Of a DNA stretch of 34,151 nucleotides, positions 17,266 through 27,600 are shown one piece after another. Where the stretch lies: NCBI GenBank assembly GCA_018335675.1, contig JAGXRQ010000041.1:1-34151 (forward strand), read 5' to 3'. The notes under the pieces were generated by a model that ran no database searches, was not told the DNA's origin, and was given only the letters and a program-made list of their open reading frames with translations. Each line of letters begins with the position of its first letter. Position 1 is the first letter of the stretch. The position numbers were made by a program, and so were the translations under genes. Origin of the DNA: Bacteroidota bacterium. Lineage in GTDB: Bacteria > Bacteroidota > Bacteroidia > Bacteroidales > UBA7960.

Positions 17266-18222
17266 ATGAAGAAATATACATATACTGAAAAGAAAGATAC
17301 TCGCTCAGGTTTTGGCGATGGATTGCTTGAAGCAGCAAAGAAAAATGAGAATGTTGTTGGATTATGCGCCGACCTCACAGGATCGCTTAAAATGAACGCT
17401 TTCCAAAAAGAATTTCCTGAAAGATTTTTTCAGGTTGGAATAGCTGAAGCTAATATGATAGGTGTGGCGGCAGGACTTACAATTGGCGGGAAAATTCCAT
17501 TTGCCGGAACATTTGCAAATTTTGCCACAGGAAGAGTGTATGATCAAATTCGTCAAGCTGTTGCTTATTCAGATAAAAATGTTAAAATTGCTGCTTCTCA
17601 TGCAGGAATAACCTTAGGGGAAGACGGTGCAACACATCAAATTTTGGAAGATATCGGACTTATGAGAATGCTCCCCAATATGACAGTTATTGTGCCTTGC
17701 GATTATCTTCAAACAAAAGACGCAACATTAGCAATAGCAGAATATAAGGGACCTGTGTACCTGAGATTTGGCAGACCTGCAGTGCCTGTTTTTTCACATA
17801 ATGCCCCTAAATTTGAAATTGGTAAAGCCCAAATGATTAATGAAGGAACCGATGTGTCTATTTTTGCATGCGGTCACCTGGTTTGGAAAGCCATTGAAGC
17901 AGAAGAAATATTGGCGGAAAAAGGAATTAATGCCGAAATAATAAATATTCATACAATTAAACCTTTAGACGAAAAAGCAGTCTTACAATCAGTGGCAAAA
18001 ACAGGTTGCGTGGTTACTGCAGAAGAACACCAAGCAAATGGTGGTTTAGGTGATTCAATTGCTCAGCTTCTCTCATGCAAAATGCCTACTCCTTTAGAAA
18101 TGGTTGCTGTTTTTGATCGCTTTGGAGAAAGCGGAACTCCTGATCAACTAATGAAAAAATATGGCCTTGAGTCTTCTAATATAGTAGAAGCCGCAATTAA
18201 GGCTATTGGAAGAAAAAAGTAA
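17266..18222 (+). CDS. Transketolase, C-terminal half (separate subunit)
   Basis: Carries the pyrimidine-binding and C-terminal domains of transketolase (pentose phosphate pathway). 318 residues is the size of the separate C-terminal subunit seen in split transketolases. Readable motifs: GFGDGLLEAAKKNENVVGLCADL, the ThDP-site glutamate region GIAEANMIGVAAGL, PFAGTFANFATGRVYDQIRQ, AASHAGITLGEDGATHQ and GPVYLRFGRPAVP, then an alpha/beta C-terminal domain. The N-terminal half that holds the diphosphate of ThDP is not in the window; the gene before this one encodes a lipoprotein. Start is supported by the Met-Lys N-terminus usual in these subunits. The ECF sigma gene begins 9 bases downstream, so the two are almost certainly co-transcribed. 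Confidence 0.9.
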   Translation: MKKYTYTEKKDTRSGFGDGLLEAAKKNENVVGLCADLTGSLKMNAFQKEFPERFFQVGIAEANMIGVAAGLTIGGKIPFAGTFANFATGRVYDQIRQAVAYSDKNVKIAASHAGITLGEDGATHQILEDIGLMRMLPNMTVIVPCDYLQTKDATLAIAEYKGPVYLRFGRPAVPVFSHNAPKFEIGKAQMINEGTDVSIFACGHLVWKAIEAEEILAEKGINAEIINIHTIKPLDEKAVLQSVAKTGCVVTAEEHQANGGLGDSIAQLLSCKMPTPLEMVAVFDRFGESGTPDQLMKKYGLESSNIVEAAIKAIGRKK

Positions 18223-18231
18223 CATCTAAAA

Positions 18232-18780
18232 ATGATGCATTATTCTGATGGCGAGTTAATTGAAATGTTCCATAATTCGGACAACCCAGATTATGCCTTC
18301 AGTTTAATAGTAAATAAATATCAATCTCAAATTTATTGGCACATTCGTCGCCTTGTTATCGATCACGAAGATAGTGCCGATATTGTTCAGGATGTGTTTG
18401 TGAAAGCATGGCAAGCTTTTGGTAATTTCCGCAGCGATTCGGCGATTTATACCTGGCTCTACAGAATAGCAACCAATGAAGCAATTTCATTTTTGAATAA
18501 GAAGAAAAGGAAGTCTTTTATCTCTTTCAACGATGTTGAATTTTCATTGTCAGAAAAACTTGAAGATGATAACTTTTTTAATGGCGATGAAATTCAAAAA
18601 AAATTACAGAAAGCTATACTTACTCTTCCACCTAAACAAAGAGCAGTGTTTAATTTAAGGTATTATGATGAAATGAAATACGAGGAAATGGCCAAAGTTT
18701 TAGGAAAGTCGGAAGGCGCTCTGAAAGCTAATTATCACCATGCTGTGAATAAAATTGAAGAATATCTGAAACGAGGTTAA
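18232..18780 (+). CDS. ECF-type RNA polymerase sigma factor
   Basis: A 182-residue sigma-70 family factor of the extracytoplasmic-function class, which directs RNA polymerase to a stress regulon. Region 2 spans about 24-90 with DSADIVQDVFVKAWQAF and AIYTWLYRIATNEAISFL; region 4 spans about 120-180 with LPPKQRAVFNLRYYDEMKYE and the helix-turn-helix ending SEGALKANYHHAV. It starts 9 bases after the transketolase half. A membrane protein of the expected anti-sigma type and a Spy/CpxP-like periplasmic protein follow, an arrangement frequent in Bacteroidota and suggestive of an envelope stress circuit. Confidence 0.93.
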   Translation: MMHYSDGELIEMFHNSDNPDYAFSLIVNKYQSQIYWHIRRLVIDHEDSADIVQDVFVKAWQAFGNFRSDSAIYTWLYRIATNEAISFLNKKKRKSFISFNDVEFSLSEKLEDDNFFNGDEIQKKLQKAILTLPPKQRAVFNLRYYDEMKYEEMAKVLGKSEGALKANYHHAVNKIEEYLKRG

Positions 18781-18811
18781 ACTTTTATACAAAAATATTG
18801 TCAAACAATAG

Positions 18812-18870
18812 GATTGAAGATTGAAGATTTGTAAGATTGAAAACTTTAGACTGTCGACTCTAGACTCTAA
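18812..18870. repeat. Two short 7-bp-period arrays between sigma and anti-sigma genes
   Basis: The gap holds gattgaa twice (18812-18825), a degenerate unit, gattgaa again (18835-18841), then four 7-base units: actttag, actgtcg, actctag, actctaa (18843-18870). Units of the second type share ACTnTnG/A. They fill most of the space between the two genes. Confidence 0.75.
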
Positions 18871-18881
18871 TATTAAAAAGC

Positions 18882-19367
18882 ATGACAAACGATTTTAAAA
18901 TAAATGATGAATTAAGAGATGAAGGGAAGTTGTTGAATTCAATTCCAAAACAAAATCCTTTTGCTGTGCCTGATGGATTTTTTGAAACGCTGCCTCAAAG
19001 CATTAACAAGAGAATCCACAAAGGTCAGCAGCCTTCTCTGCTTTCGGTTTTATTTCCAAAGCCGGTAAGAGTTGCTTTTGCTTCAATAGCTGCCATTGCT
19101 TTGGTTTTTGCAGGAGTATTATGGTTTAATAAAATTGAAACTGGTAATATTGCGAATTTTGATGATGAAAATTATGTAGAGGAATATCTTCTAGGATATA
19201 TGGATTATAATCCTTCAGGGCTTTATCAAATGGTGTATGATGAAGATTTTGACTTTACAGATGCTAATGATAAGTCAGAAATTGATGATGATGACGACCT
19301 GTTTGATATGTTCATTATTTATGCAAATTATCATATGATGAGTCCGGATCAGTTTAATGGAGAGTAA
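18882..19367 (+). CDS. Putative anti-sigma factor / membrane-anchored regulator
   Basis: A 161-residue protein with a cytoplasmic N-terminal part (about 1-60, including the stretch PFAVPDGFFETLPQSI often seen in Bacteroidota proteins behind ECF sigma genes), one membrane helix (about 64-84, VRVAFASIAAIALVFAGVLWF) and a strongly acidic periplasmic tail (DDENYVEEYL, EIDDDDDLFD). No zinc-binding HxxxCxxC motif is present, so it is not a classical ZAS anti-sigma. Its position directly behind the sigma gene and the membrane topology are the only grounds for the anti-sigma call. The Spy-like gene follows after 48 bp. Confidence 0.6.
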   Translation: MTNDFKINDELRDEGKLLNSIPKQNPFAVPDGFFETLPQSINKRIHKGQQPSLLSVLFPKPVRVAFASIAAIALVFAGVLWFNKIETGNIANFDDENYVEEYLLGYMDYNPSGLYQMVYDEDFDFTDANDKSEIDDDDDLFDMFIIYANYHMMSPDQFNGE

Positions 19368-19415
19368 TAATACTGCAAATCACTATAGCTAAATATCTAA
19401 CTAAAACATATAGAA

Positions 19416-19940
19416 ATGAAAAATCTAAATCCGCTTAAATTTCTAAACATTAAGTCATTTTTTATGCTGTTAATGTTATTCGTTTTTACCGGAAGTTTAT
19501 TTGCTCAACCACCTCACGGACACGGAAGAAGGTTTGAAAGAAGAAGCGAGGAAATTCACTCTCGCAGAGTGGCATTTATAACTCTTAAGGTTAATCTTAC
19601 TTCTGAAGAAGCTCAGGTTTTTTGGCCGGTTTATAATGAATATAATCAAAAGAAAGACGGTCTAATGCAGATGCAAATGTTTGCAGAAAGTATAGAAACA
19701 CGAATAGCTGACATGACTGACGCTGAAGTTTTGGAGTTTATTGAAAAGGAAATTGTTATGATGGAAAAGGGTGCGCAGTTGAGACGGGAGTATCATAATA
19801 GATTTTTACAAATATTGCCGGTCCAAAAAGTCGCATTGCTTTATATGGCTGAAAAGGAATTTAACAGAGAGCTATTTAAAGAGGTTCGCCAGCGTGGTCC
19901 AAGAGAACATGATTTGAAGAAAGACGATAAAAGGAAATAG
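19416..19940 (+). CDS. Spy/CpxP-like periplasmic protein
   Basis: A 174-residue secreted protein: signal peptide (FFMLLMLFVFTGSLFAQ, cut near residue 31), a His/Arg-rich stretch (PPHGHGRRFERR) and a helical body. The motif VNLTSEEAQVFWPVYNEYNQK matches the LTxxEAxxFxPxYxEY pattern of small helical proteins found behind ECF sigma genes in Bacteroidota and is reminiscent of the Spy/CpxP LTxxQ family. It may act as a chaperone-like sensor of envelope stress or metals; this is inferred from place and helix pattern. It closes the transketolase-sigma operon and is followed by a strong terminator. Confidence 0.7.
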   Translation: MKNLNPLKFLNIKSFFMLLMLFVFTGSLFAQPPHGHGRRFERRSEEIHSRRVAFITLKVNLTSEEAQVFWPVYNEYNQKKDGLMQMQMFAESIETRIADMTDAEVLEFIEKEIVMMEKGAQLRREYHNRFLQILPVQKVALLYMAEKEFNRELFKEVRQRGPREHDLKKDDKRK

Positions 19941-19960
19941 GATAAAATAAATTTGAAGTA

Positions 19961-20004
19961 AAAGAGGCTGTGTCATTTTTTCTTTTGATACAGCCTCTTT
20001 TGTT
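19961..20004. terminator. Bidirectional hairpin terminator
   Basis: AAAGAGGCTGTGTCA (19961-19975) pairs with TGATACAGCCTCTTT (19986-20000), 15 bp with one G-U pair, flanked by T-rich sequence on both strands. It sits between two convergent genes and can serve both. Confidence 0.9.
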
Positions 20005-20008
20005 TATT

Positions 20009-20542
20009 TTATAACAATTCCGGATTCTTTTTCTTAGTGAAAATTGAAATAATTAATGAGAATACAAAGCATAAAAATATTTTACCAAACAAACTGACTA
20101 TAAATTGACCAATTGGACTGAATAACTTTCCATAAATTCCTGTGAGAAAATCAATCTGTTCAATAGTCATGTTTGGACTATAAGTTTCAGCTGCAATAAT
20201 AACATTAGTTACTAATATGTCTTGTAATTCAGGAGCGATAAATTTAAAAAAGATAAACGCATAAACTGCATAAATAATCCCTGTAAATACTCCAATTAGA
20301 GTTCCAAATCCAAGAGATTTTCCATAAGTAATAAATCCATCGTTTTCTTCATCTCTATGCTTTATAATGCTAAAAACCAAAATGCCGATAAATAATGGGT
20401 AAGATAACCAACTTGCCCATTTGTTAGTGCCTTCTCCTATAAGATAAAAAATAAGACTTAGCATAATTAGCGCTAAGGATAATATTAAGCCATACTGCAA
20501 AGCAGGCTTTAACATTCCTTGTTGTTTTGTTTCGTTTTCCAT
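20009..20542 (-). CDS. DUF4199 family membrane protein
   Basis: A 177-residue inner-membrane protein with four hydrophobic segments (about 14-36, 40-60, 74-98, 143-167). The layout and the stretch FITYGKSLGFGTLIGVFTGIIYAVY after the second helix are typical of DUF4199 (PF13858 from memory), a family found mainly in Bacteroidota with no assigned reaction; members often neighbour glycosyltransferases. A -7 box lies 25 bp before the ATG, so it has its own promoter. The FkbM gene ends in the region upstream on the same strand, about 100 bp away. Confidence 0.8.
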   Translation of the reverse strand: MENETKQQGMLKPALQYGLILSLALIMLSLIFYLIGEGTNKWASWLSYPLFIGILVFSIIKHRDEENDGFITYGKSLGFGTLIGVFTGIIYAVYAFIFFKFIAPELQDILVTNVIIAAETYSPNMTIEQIDFLTGIYGKLFSPIGQFIVSLFGKIFLCFVFSLIISIFTKKKNPELL

Positions 20543-20566
20543 GATTTTTAGGTTTTAATGTTGTTG

Positions 20567-20574
20567 CAAAAATA
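20567..20574 (-). promoter_or_regulatory. -7 box (TATTTTTG) for the DUF4199 gene
   Basis: Minus strand reads TATTTTTGCAAC, 24 bases before the start codon at 20542. Confidence 0.6.
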
Positions 20575-20643
20575 AAAACTTAATTAGTTTTCTCATTCAT
20601 ATTATTTATATAAAAGCTCAATCATAACTTAATTTATGAGAAC

Positions 20644-21438
20644 TTATATTTTAATATCATTTCTAAACGCAATTACATCTTTCTTTATAGTCATTAAAGT
20701 ATATCCATGTTTTTCAATATAGTTACGACATTCTTTAGTGGTATTATCATCGAAATTTACTTCCTCATAAAGAATAACTTCAGGAGAAATTCTAGACAGG
20801 TCAAGCATTTTCAGTATTTCAAAATCAAATCCTTCTGTATCTATTGCAAGTAATTTAAACCCATTTTTGTCAAATAATTTAAGAAGAGTATCAGGGCTAA
20901 TTGTGGGTATATTTTCCGAAACAACAATTTCTTCAATATTTTCAGGAAGTTTTATTTTTTCTCTCTTTACATATTTTAGAAACCTTTTGCTGTTAAGTTT
21001 GCTTATAAGAACATCCTTGTAGAAACTTGACAAACCAGTTGCCCATCTTTTGTTGCTTATCGCTATTTTATAAAGAGGTCTAAAACCATCTGAAACATCA
21101 AGAGCAGCATTTATTGTTTTTATTTCCGGCCTTTTTCTGTGAAGTTTAGATAAGAAGTCTTTATATACATCCGGCAGTGGCTCAAGCATTACACCAGACC
21201 ACATATCTCTCTTAATAAATTTATGCAATGGGTCGTAAACAAAGCCATCGTTGGCACCTATTTGTAAAAAGCTAACAGGTTTGTGTTTACGGGAGTACTG
21301 GTCTAAATAATACTGAAGACTTCCTTTTTTTGGCTTGTAAAAATATTTATAAAACATCAGATAGAGCCTGTTTTCAGAAGCACTTAGGTTGAAAATGAAT
21401 TTAGTATAACGGTTTTTAAGTTTGAAAAGAAGGCTCAT
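20644..21438 (-). CDS. FkbM-family SAM-dependent methyltransferase
   Basis: A 264-residue protein with a class I methyltransferase fold. The SAM-binding glycine loop is FLQIGANDGFVYDP at 57-70; MLEPLPDVY (the acidic strand-2 end) and NAALDVSDG follow, and LLAIDTEGFDFEILK is the FkbM family strand with the conserved Asp-x-Glu-Gly. The family O-methylates sugars or small acceptors; in Bacteroidota many members act on surface polysaccharide, but no glycosyltransferase lies nearby and the acceptor is unknown. No signal peptide or membrane helix. It stands alone, 75 bp behind the RND gene block on the same strand. Confidence 0.85.
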   Translation of the reverse strand: MSLLFKLKNRYTKFIFNLSASENRLYLMFYKYFYKPKKGSLQYYLDQYSRKHKPVSFLQIGANDGFVYDPLHKFIKRDMWSGVMLEPLPDVYKDFLSKLHRKRPEIKTINAALDVSDGFRPLYKIAISNKRWATGLSSFYKDVLISKLNSKRFLKYVKREKIKLPENIEEIVVSENIPTISPDTLLKLFDKNGFKLLAIDTEGFDFEILKMLDLSRISPEVILYEEVNFDDNTTKECRNYIEKHGYTLMTIKKDVIAFRNDIKI

Positions 21439-21513
21439 AATGTGGGTTCTGTCTTTAATTTGTTAACGAAATTAGTTAAAAACAATGTAAAAATTAGATT
21501 TGCTTACGACAGT

Positions 21514-24500
21514 TTAAATCTGGGCTTTTTGAGGCTTAAATTTCATAAACAATGGGAAAAAAATAATTATAGCAGTAATTGAAAAAATTAATCCCCCCAT
21601 TGAACCTGCTGCAAATGCATACCAGAAAGGTTCTTTCGTTCCGGTAATAAATGGTATCAAACCCAAAACAGTAGAGCTAATTGTAAGAATTACCGGGATT
21701 ATTTTGTTGTTGTATGCTTTAACGTATATTTTAACAAGTGATTTATTGCTTTGTTGTTTTTTGAAGTTGTTATAATCATTAAGTATATATAATCCGGCAT
21801 TTACAGAAAGTCCGCTAAGCAAAATAAATGCAGCTAATCCGCCTTGGTCGAAATTTATATCAAACAAGTAAAAAGTTAGAAACAAACCAATAAATGAAAT
21901 GGGAATTAATCCAATAATAGCTAATGGTTGAATTAATGATTCCAGTAAGATGGCGCAAATAAAATATATTATAACAATAACCAATAAAATCAAGTAGTAC
22001 TGATTTTTTCCTCCTGAATCCCATGACCATCTCAAGGTATATGCTCTATATCCTAATGGCATTTCACTATTTATTTCCTCAATAAGTTTTTCTCTGAATT
22101 TTTCCATAGGCACATGAGGACCCAAATAATCAAAGAGAACGCTTAGTTTGTACTGCTGATTAAATTTATAAACATCGTTACCTGTTTCTCTTTTTTCTAT
22201 CGAAACCAAATCATCTGATTTCAAACTCAAATCATTAATAATTAGTGGCTCGTTTTTCAAGTCCCAAACGCTGTATGAGTTGTTTTTGTCAGATAAAAGT
22301 CTTACGGGGATTGATTTGTAGCCGTCAAAAACAGGATTTGCGTAGGTTTGTGATACTGTTTCCCTGAGACTGGTGTAGAAATCAATCATAGAGATATTAT
22401 TCAGGGCCATGATTTTCTCATTAAAGCTCATGTAATACTCCATTCTGTTGGTAGTACTCCAATAATTATCTCCTCCTGAAATTCTTATATTTGTTGCTCT
22501 TGGATTTTCGGCAGCCTTTTTAGAAATTTTTTCTGCAAAATGATATAATTGTTCATAATTATATCCTGAAAGTGTAATTGTTGCATTACCACCTCCACCT
22601 CCTAAAACATTGCTGAATCCTTTTCCCACTCCTGATACTCTCCACTCAGCCCCGCCAAATAAAATAGCTTTTTGAATAACTTGATTGTACAGATAGTATG
22701 GGAATGCTGTTTGGTCGTATTCAGGTTTGAACAAAACAGAAATTCTCCCATTATTATAAGCAGAAATTGAAGTTTGAAATTGCTCTATTTCATGGAAGCC
22801 GGAAAGGTAATCTTCCATCAGTAATATTGTTTCATTGAGCTGATGAATGCTGCATCCATCAGGCATTTGCGCACCAATAAACAAAGTTGTTCTCTCAGGG
22901 CTAGTATAGTATGAATGTTGGAATACGTATTGTGAAAAGAGTCGGAGAGAACCACCAAGTATTTTTTCAGTAGTTTTTTTGGCTTTCATTTGATACCAGC
23001 TACTTCCTATGGTCTTGTTATATATGTCTGCAGCAATAGAACTGCCTTGAACCTCTCTTGGTAACCAATGGACAGGAATTCCAAAAGCAAGAATTATTAT
23101 TATAAAGAATACCCATTTATACTTTTTTGAGAATAAAATAAATCTAATATATGCCTTACTTATTCTTACAATTCGCTTTTTCCGAATTATAAACGCTCTA
23201 TTTACTTTTTTAAATAATCTGATTTTATCTTGCAAAGCTGGCACAAAAAACCATGCAATAATTAAAGAAACAGTAAGATTAATAAGCATTACAGATGCAA
23301 AATCTTTGAGCTGAACTCTTTGCTCGTATGAAAGGAAGAAAATCACAGATAAGGCGCCTATAGTGGTGGTAGTTGCTGCAAGTATCGCTATAAATACTCT
23401 TTTGTTCTTTTGATGCCTTAAGTGATCTGTCATTACAATAGCATTATCTATGATAATGCCAAAAGAAACTGTAATGCCAGCTAATGAATACAGATGAATG
23501 TCTATTTTAAACCAATAATAAAGAACTACAGCAATAAGAAGATTGACCGTAATCGTAATAAGAATTAAGAACAAGTATTTTATATTTCGGCTAATTAGCA
23601 ATACAAAGGCAAGCAATATTAAAAGCGCAAATAGCATTCTGTAACCAATCTTTTGCAAATCTTTAATGATGTACTCTGTGTCGTCGTATGTGAGCAAAAC
23701 ATTAAAGCCTTGAGGCAGAGTGGTTTTCAGTGTGTTGATGGTTTCTTTTATTTGGCTTGCCAACATTAGTTGGTTTGTACCTTGGGTCGGATAAATCACA
23801 AAGTTGATTGTTTTTTGCCCGTTTATTCTATAATACCTTTGAGGAAGTTGCTCTTTATAATGTATGCTCGCAATATCTGTCAAATATATTATCCTGCCAT
23901 TTGAATTAGTTATAGGAATTTTACCCCATATTTCTTCATCTTTTTGTGTTTTGAGAACTACGGGTAAGCCACTGTTTATTGTATTATCAGAAATTTGTGA
24001 ATGAGCTGTCCCAATAAATGTTTCCGAAAAATAGTCAGAAATAGAAGAAAGTATGTTTTCCACAGTAATATTGTAAAGCGTAATCTTTTGAGAGTCGTAA
24101 ACCACTTGGTATTCGTATGGTTGAGCTCCAAATACTGAAATGTTTTCTACTCCGTTTATATTGGAAACTTGTGGTACAATAGTTTTTTGGATATAGGTTT
24201 CAATTGATTGAGAAGGGTAGGGGGCGAAAACGGTGTATGACAGTAATGGGTTTTTACTTCCGGAAATTCTTCGAAGTGAAATGTCGGGATATGTTACGCC
24301 ATGAGGAAAATCATTGTAAATTCTTCTAATCATAGAAGCAATTTCGAATCTAACATTTTCAATATTGGCGTGTTTCTTAATTGTAACATCTATATACCCT
24401 CTACCGTATGTTGAAACAGAACTAATATCCTGAACTTCTGCAATTGAACTAATTACACCTTCAAGCTTTGAAGTTATTTCCCTTTCTATGTTGATTGCAG

Positions 24501-24645
24501 ATGCTTCATGCCAATTATAACTTATTCTCATAGATGGCAAAGTTGTAGATGGATGCAATTGAAGGCTTAATTTTGGTATGAAGGCTGCACCGATAATCAT
24601 TAAAGCAGTAAATATTATTATCACAGAAAAAGAAGATACTCGCAT
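21514..24645 (-). CDS. RND efflux permease, second of two (divergent)
   Basis: Inner-membrane proton-driven efflux pump subunit of the AcrB/HAE type, 1043 residues, with two blocks of six membrane helices around large periplasmic domains. The helix-4 motif reads GIIIDNAIVMTDH (near 400), keeping one Asp followed by Asn. Helix 10 reads SGLSVNAGLYILND (near 948) with no Lys or Asp at the AcrB Lys940 place, so its charge network looks incomplete. The N-terminus begins MRVSSFSVIIIFTALMI directly with helix 1. It lies 36 bp behind the first permease and is surely co-transcribed; the pair may form a heteromeric pump like MdtBC. The substrate is not readable. Confidence 0.92.
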   Translation of the reverse strand: MRVSSFSVIIIFTALMIIGAAFIPKLSLQLHPSTTLPSMRISYNWHEASAINIEREITSKLEGVISSIAEVQDISSVSTYGRGYIDVTIKKHANIENVRFEIASMIRRIYNDFPHGVTYPDISLRRISGSKNPLLSYTVFAPYPSQSIETYIQKTIVPQVSNINGVENISVFGAQPYEYQVVYDSQKITLYNITVENILSSISDYFSETFIGTAHSQISDNTINSGLPVVLKTQKDEEIWGKIPITNSNGRIIYLTDIASIHYKEQLPQRYYRINGQKTINFVIYPTQGTNQLMLASQIKETINTLKTTLPQGFNVLLTYDDTEYIIKDLQKIGYRMLFALLILLAFVLLISRNIKYLFLILITITVNLLIAVVLYYWFKIDIHLYSLAGITVSFGIIIDNAIVMTDHLRHQKNKRVFIAILAATTTTIGALSVIFFLSYEQRVQLKDFASVMLINLTVSLIIAWFFVPALQDKIRLFKKVNRAFIIRKKRIVRISKAYIRFILFSKKYKWVFFIIIILAFGIPVHWLPREVQGSSIAADIYNKTIGSSWYQMKAKKTTEKILGGSLRLFSQYVFQHSYYTSPERTTLFIGAQMPDGCSIHQLNETILLMEDYLSGFHEIEQFQTSISAYNNGRISVLFKPEYDQTAFPYYLYNQVIQKAILFGGAEWRVSGVGKGFSNVLGGGGGNATITLSGYNYEQLYHFAEKISKKAAENPRATNIRISGGDNYWSTTNRMEYYMSFNEKIMALNNISMIDFYTSLRETVSQTYANPVFDGYKSIPVRLLSDKNNSYSVWDLKNEPLIINDLSLKSDDLVSIEKRETGNDVYKFNQQYKLSVLFDYLGPHVPMEKFREKLIEEINSEMPLGYRAYTLRWSWDSGGKNQYYLILLVIVIIYFICAILLESLIQPLAIIGLIPISFIGLFLTFYLFDINFDQGGLAAFILLSGLSVNAGLYILNDYNNFKKQQSNKSLVKIYVKAYNNKIIPVILTISSTVLGLIPFITGTKEPFWYAFAAGSMGGLIFSITAIIIFFPLFMKFKPQKAQI

Positions 24646-24681
24646 TGTTAGTTAGTTTTCAGCATGCATTAATCATTAAAC

Positions 24682-27600
24682 TTATTTTCTTTTTTTGTAA
24701 AATAAATAATAACAAATAGGTATGAAGTATAGACTTACAAATGTTCCCAACCCAAGTCCGCCGATAACTGCCAAGGCCAGAGGTTTTTGTAAATCTCCTC
24801 CAAAACCTTTAATAAACAAGAAAGGCAAAAGTGCGAGTATAGTAGTTATACTTGTCATAAGTATTGGTTTTAACCTATAATGCCCTGCTGTTATTAATGC
24901 CCTTAATAATGGCATTCCCGAGCTTATTAGTCTGTTTATGGTGTCTATTTTAAGTATAGAATCGTTAATTGTTATACCAGCCATTACTATTATACCAATC
25001 ATAGACATAATGTTAATTGATTCTCCAAATATTTGAAGCATTATTAATGCACCAAATAGAGCGATAGGTACTTCCAGTAGCACAATAAAGGGCATTCGTA
25101 ATGATTCAAATTGGGCAGCCAAAATAAAAAACAGAAGTAACAATGCAACAGTACCTATTATAACAAGCTCTTTTACCAGTTCGCGCTGAGAAAAAATGTT
25201 TCCTGAAAATCCTGCTTCATAAAAATTATCTTCCCTAAGGCAACTTTGAACCTTTTTTGTTACATAATCAAGATTTTTTGCGGCAATATTCATCTCAACC
25301 GGATAATATTCGCCCTCAGTACCGGCAATTATAGATTTTAAGTCGGATGCATTGCTTTGTGAGAGTAGTAAATGCAAAGGAATTTCGATTCCGGAATTAT
25401 TGGTTACCGTATAATTATTAAGAATGCTGCTTGTTGTTTTGTTATCGCTACCTATAATAACAGGCATTATATTTTGACTGTTTCTTATTGTAAAAAGCTG
25501 ATTTTGTCGAAAAGCCCTGCTAATAACCTTTTTAACAACTGAAGCATCTGCCTGGTGCAATGCGAGTAGTTCTGTATTTAATAACAGTTCTATGTAATTA
25601 TTAACTGCTATTTCCGAAAAATTTATTTCAGGGAATTCATGTTGAAGTTTTACTATTGTTTTTTGTAAATACTCGGATGAATTATATCCATAATCATTTA
25701 GAGGTCTAAGCCTTACAACCAAAGGAGGCTGTTGTTCGGCAAAAATCATATCGAATAGGTTTTCTGCATCATTAAAATTAATTGTGGCGAATGGATAGTT
25801 TAATCCAAAAAATGAGTTAATGTCATTTATTAGCCTATTTAATTCATTTTCTGAATGGCATTTTAAATATATATATGCTTGCTGTTCATTTGATGTTTTC
25901 GATGAACCAAGCATAAACTGCTGCCTTCCTGAGTAAACTGTGCTATGCTCAATTCTTTGTTTAGTCTGTTCTAAAAGAGAGAATATTCTCTTATTGTTTT
26001 CATTTAGATGAATATTCTCATTCCAGTCTATAAATAGAACTATTTCATTTCTTTCAATACCAGGCAGGCGTTCTTTTGGCGATATATTGTATAAAACTAC
26101 AGTGCCAAACAGTAAGAATATGAATATTATCCATGCAAAAAGTTGATTTCTCATAACAAACGCAAATCCCTTTGAATACAATTTTTGATAGTTGACAGTA
26201 TTAATTTTGTTTAGCATATTTGCCTTTGTGGTGGTACTTTTTTTATAAAACAATTTATAATAAACAGGGAGCAAAACCATTGCAACTACCAATGAAACTA
26301 CAAGGCCAATTGTAATGGCCATTGCCTGGTCAAAGAATAGAGCGCCTGTTAGTCCTCCTAGAAAAATTAAAGGAATAAATACTGAACAAGTAGTTAAAAC
26401 AGAGCTTAATAGTGGTCTGAACACTTCATTTGCACCGTTAATACATGATAAATCCAATGTATTTCCTCTTTCGCGATGCTGAGAGATGTTGTCTATTACA
26501 ATTATGGAATTATCTATCATTAAACCAATGCAAAGTATCAGGCCTGAAAGCGAAATAATGTTTATGGAAATTCCCATTAGATAAAATCCCAGCAAGGAAA
26601 CAATTAGTGCTGAAGGTATTGATATTATAATAAGCCAGGGCGACCTATAATCTTTTAAAAACAAAAACATAACAAGAAAAGCCAAAAAAGCCCCAATGTA
26701 TAAGCTTTGGCTAAGATTGCTCATTGTGTAGTCAAGCAGTTTTGTTTGATCCTGAGTAATTGTGAATTCTATTTGGGGATAATCTTGTTTGAAGTATTCT
26801 ACTAATTTATGCAACTCTGTTTTTAAAGATTGCATTTTTGCATCGGCTTGCTTTATAATTGCTATTGAAATTGCTGCGTTGCCGTTGGAAAATGTTAATC
26901 CAACCGGATTTTGAGGCTGAGTAATAATTTGGCAGAAATCTTTTATTTGCCATATTCTGTTGTTGTGGTTTAAGTATATATTGCCAATATCTTCTTCATT
27001 AAGCAAGCGATTTCCAAATCTTACATTATACTGATATTGCTTATCTCTGATTATAAGATTTCCTAAAGTAATATTGTTTTTTAGGATAGCTTGTTCAATT
27101 TTCTCAAGTGGGAGTGCCAGAGCATTAAGCTTATCGATGTATGGAATAATAACAATTTCTGTAAAAACTCTACCACTCATGTCGGCCATTGCAACTTGTG
27201 GAAGTTGCTCAATGCGTCTGCGAATTATTTCGTCTGCAAAGTTGCTTAAATCAATAAAACTATCGTCAATTTCATTTTTTATAGAGTTGTTTGCAGTGGT
27301 TGCATCATTGCCTTTTAAGCTTATATTAAGATAAAACACTGGGATATCTGAAGCACTTGCTTTAACAACAACCGGTCTGGGAATATCTTTAGGTAAACTG
27401 CTAGAGGCTTTGTCAATTTGCTCATTTACAGCAATGTAGGCAAGATCTATACTTGTGCCAAAGTTAAACTCCATGTTAATAACACCGCTTCCGTCTCTAG
27501 CTTCACTTTGGATTTCGGTGATATTATTCACCTGCATAAGGTACATCCTAAGATTATTAAGAGTTCCTTTTTCAAGTTCTCTGGCAGAATATCCGGGTGC

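Noticed and set aside
18882-19367. Classical zinc-binding anti-sigma factor
   Set aside because: No HxxxCxxC motif in the cytoplasmic part.
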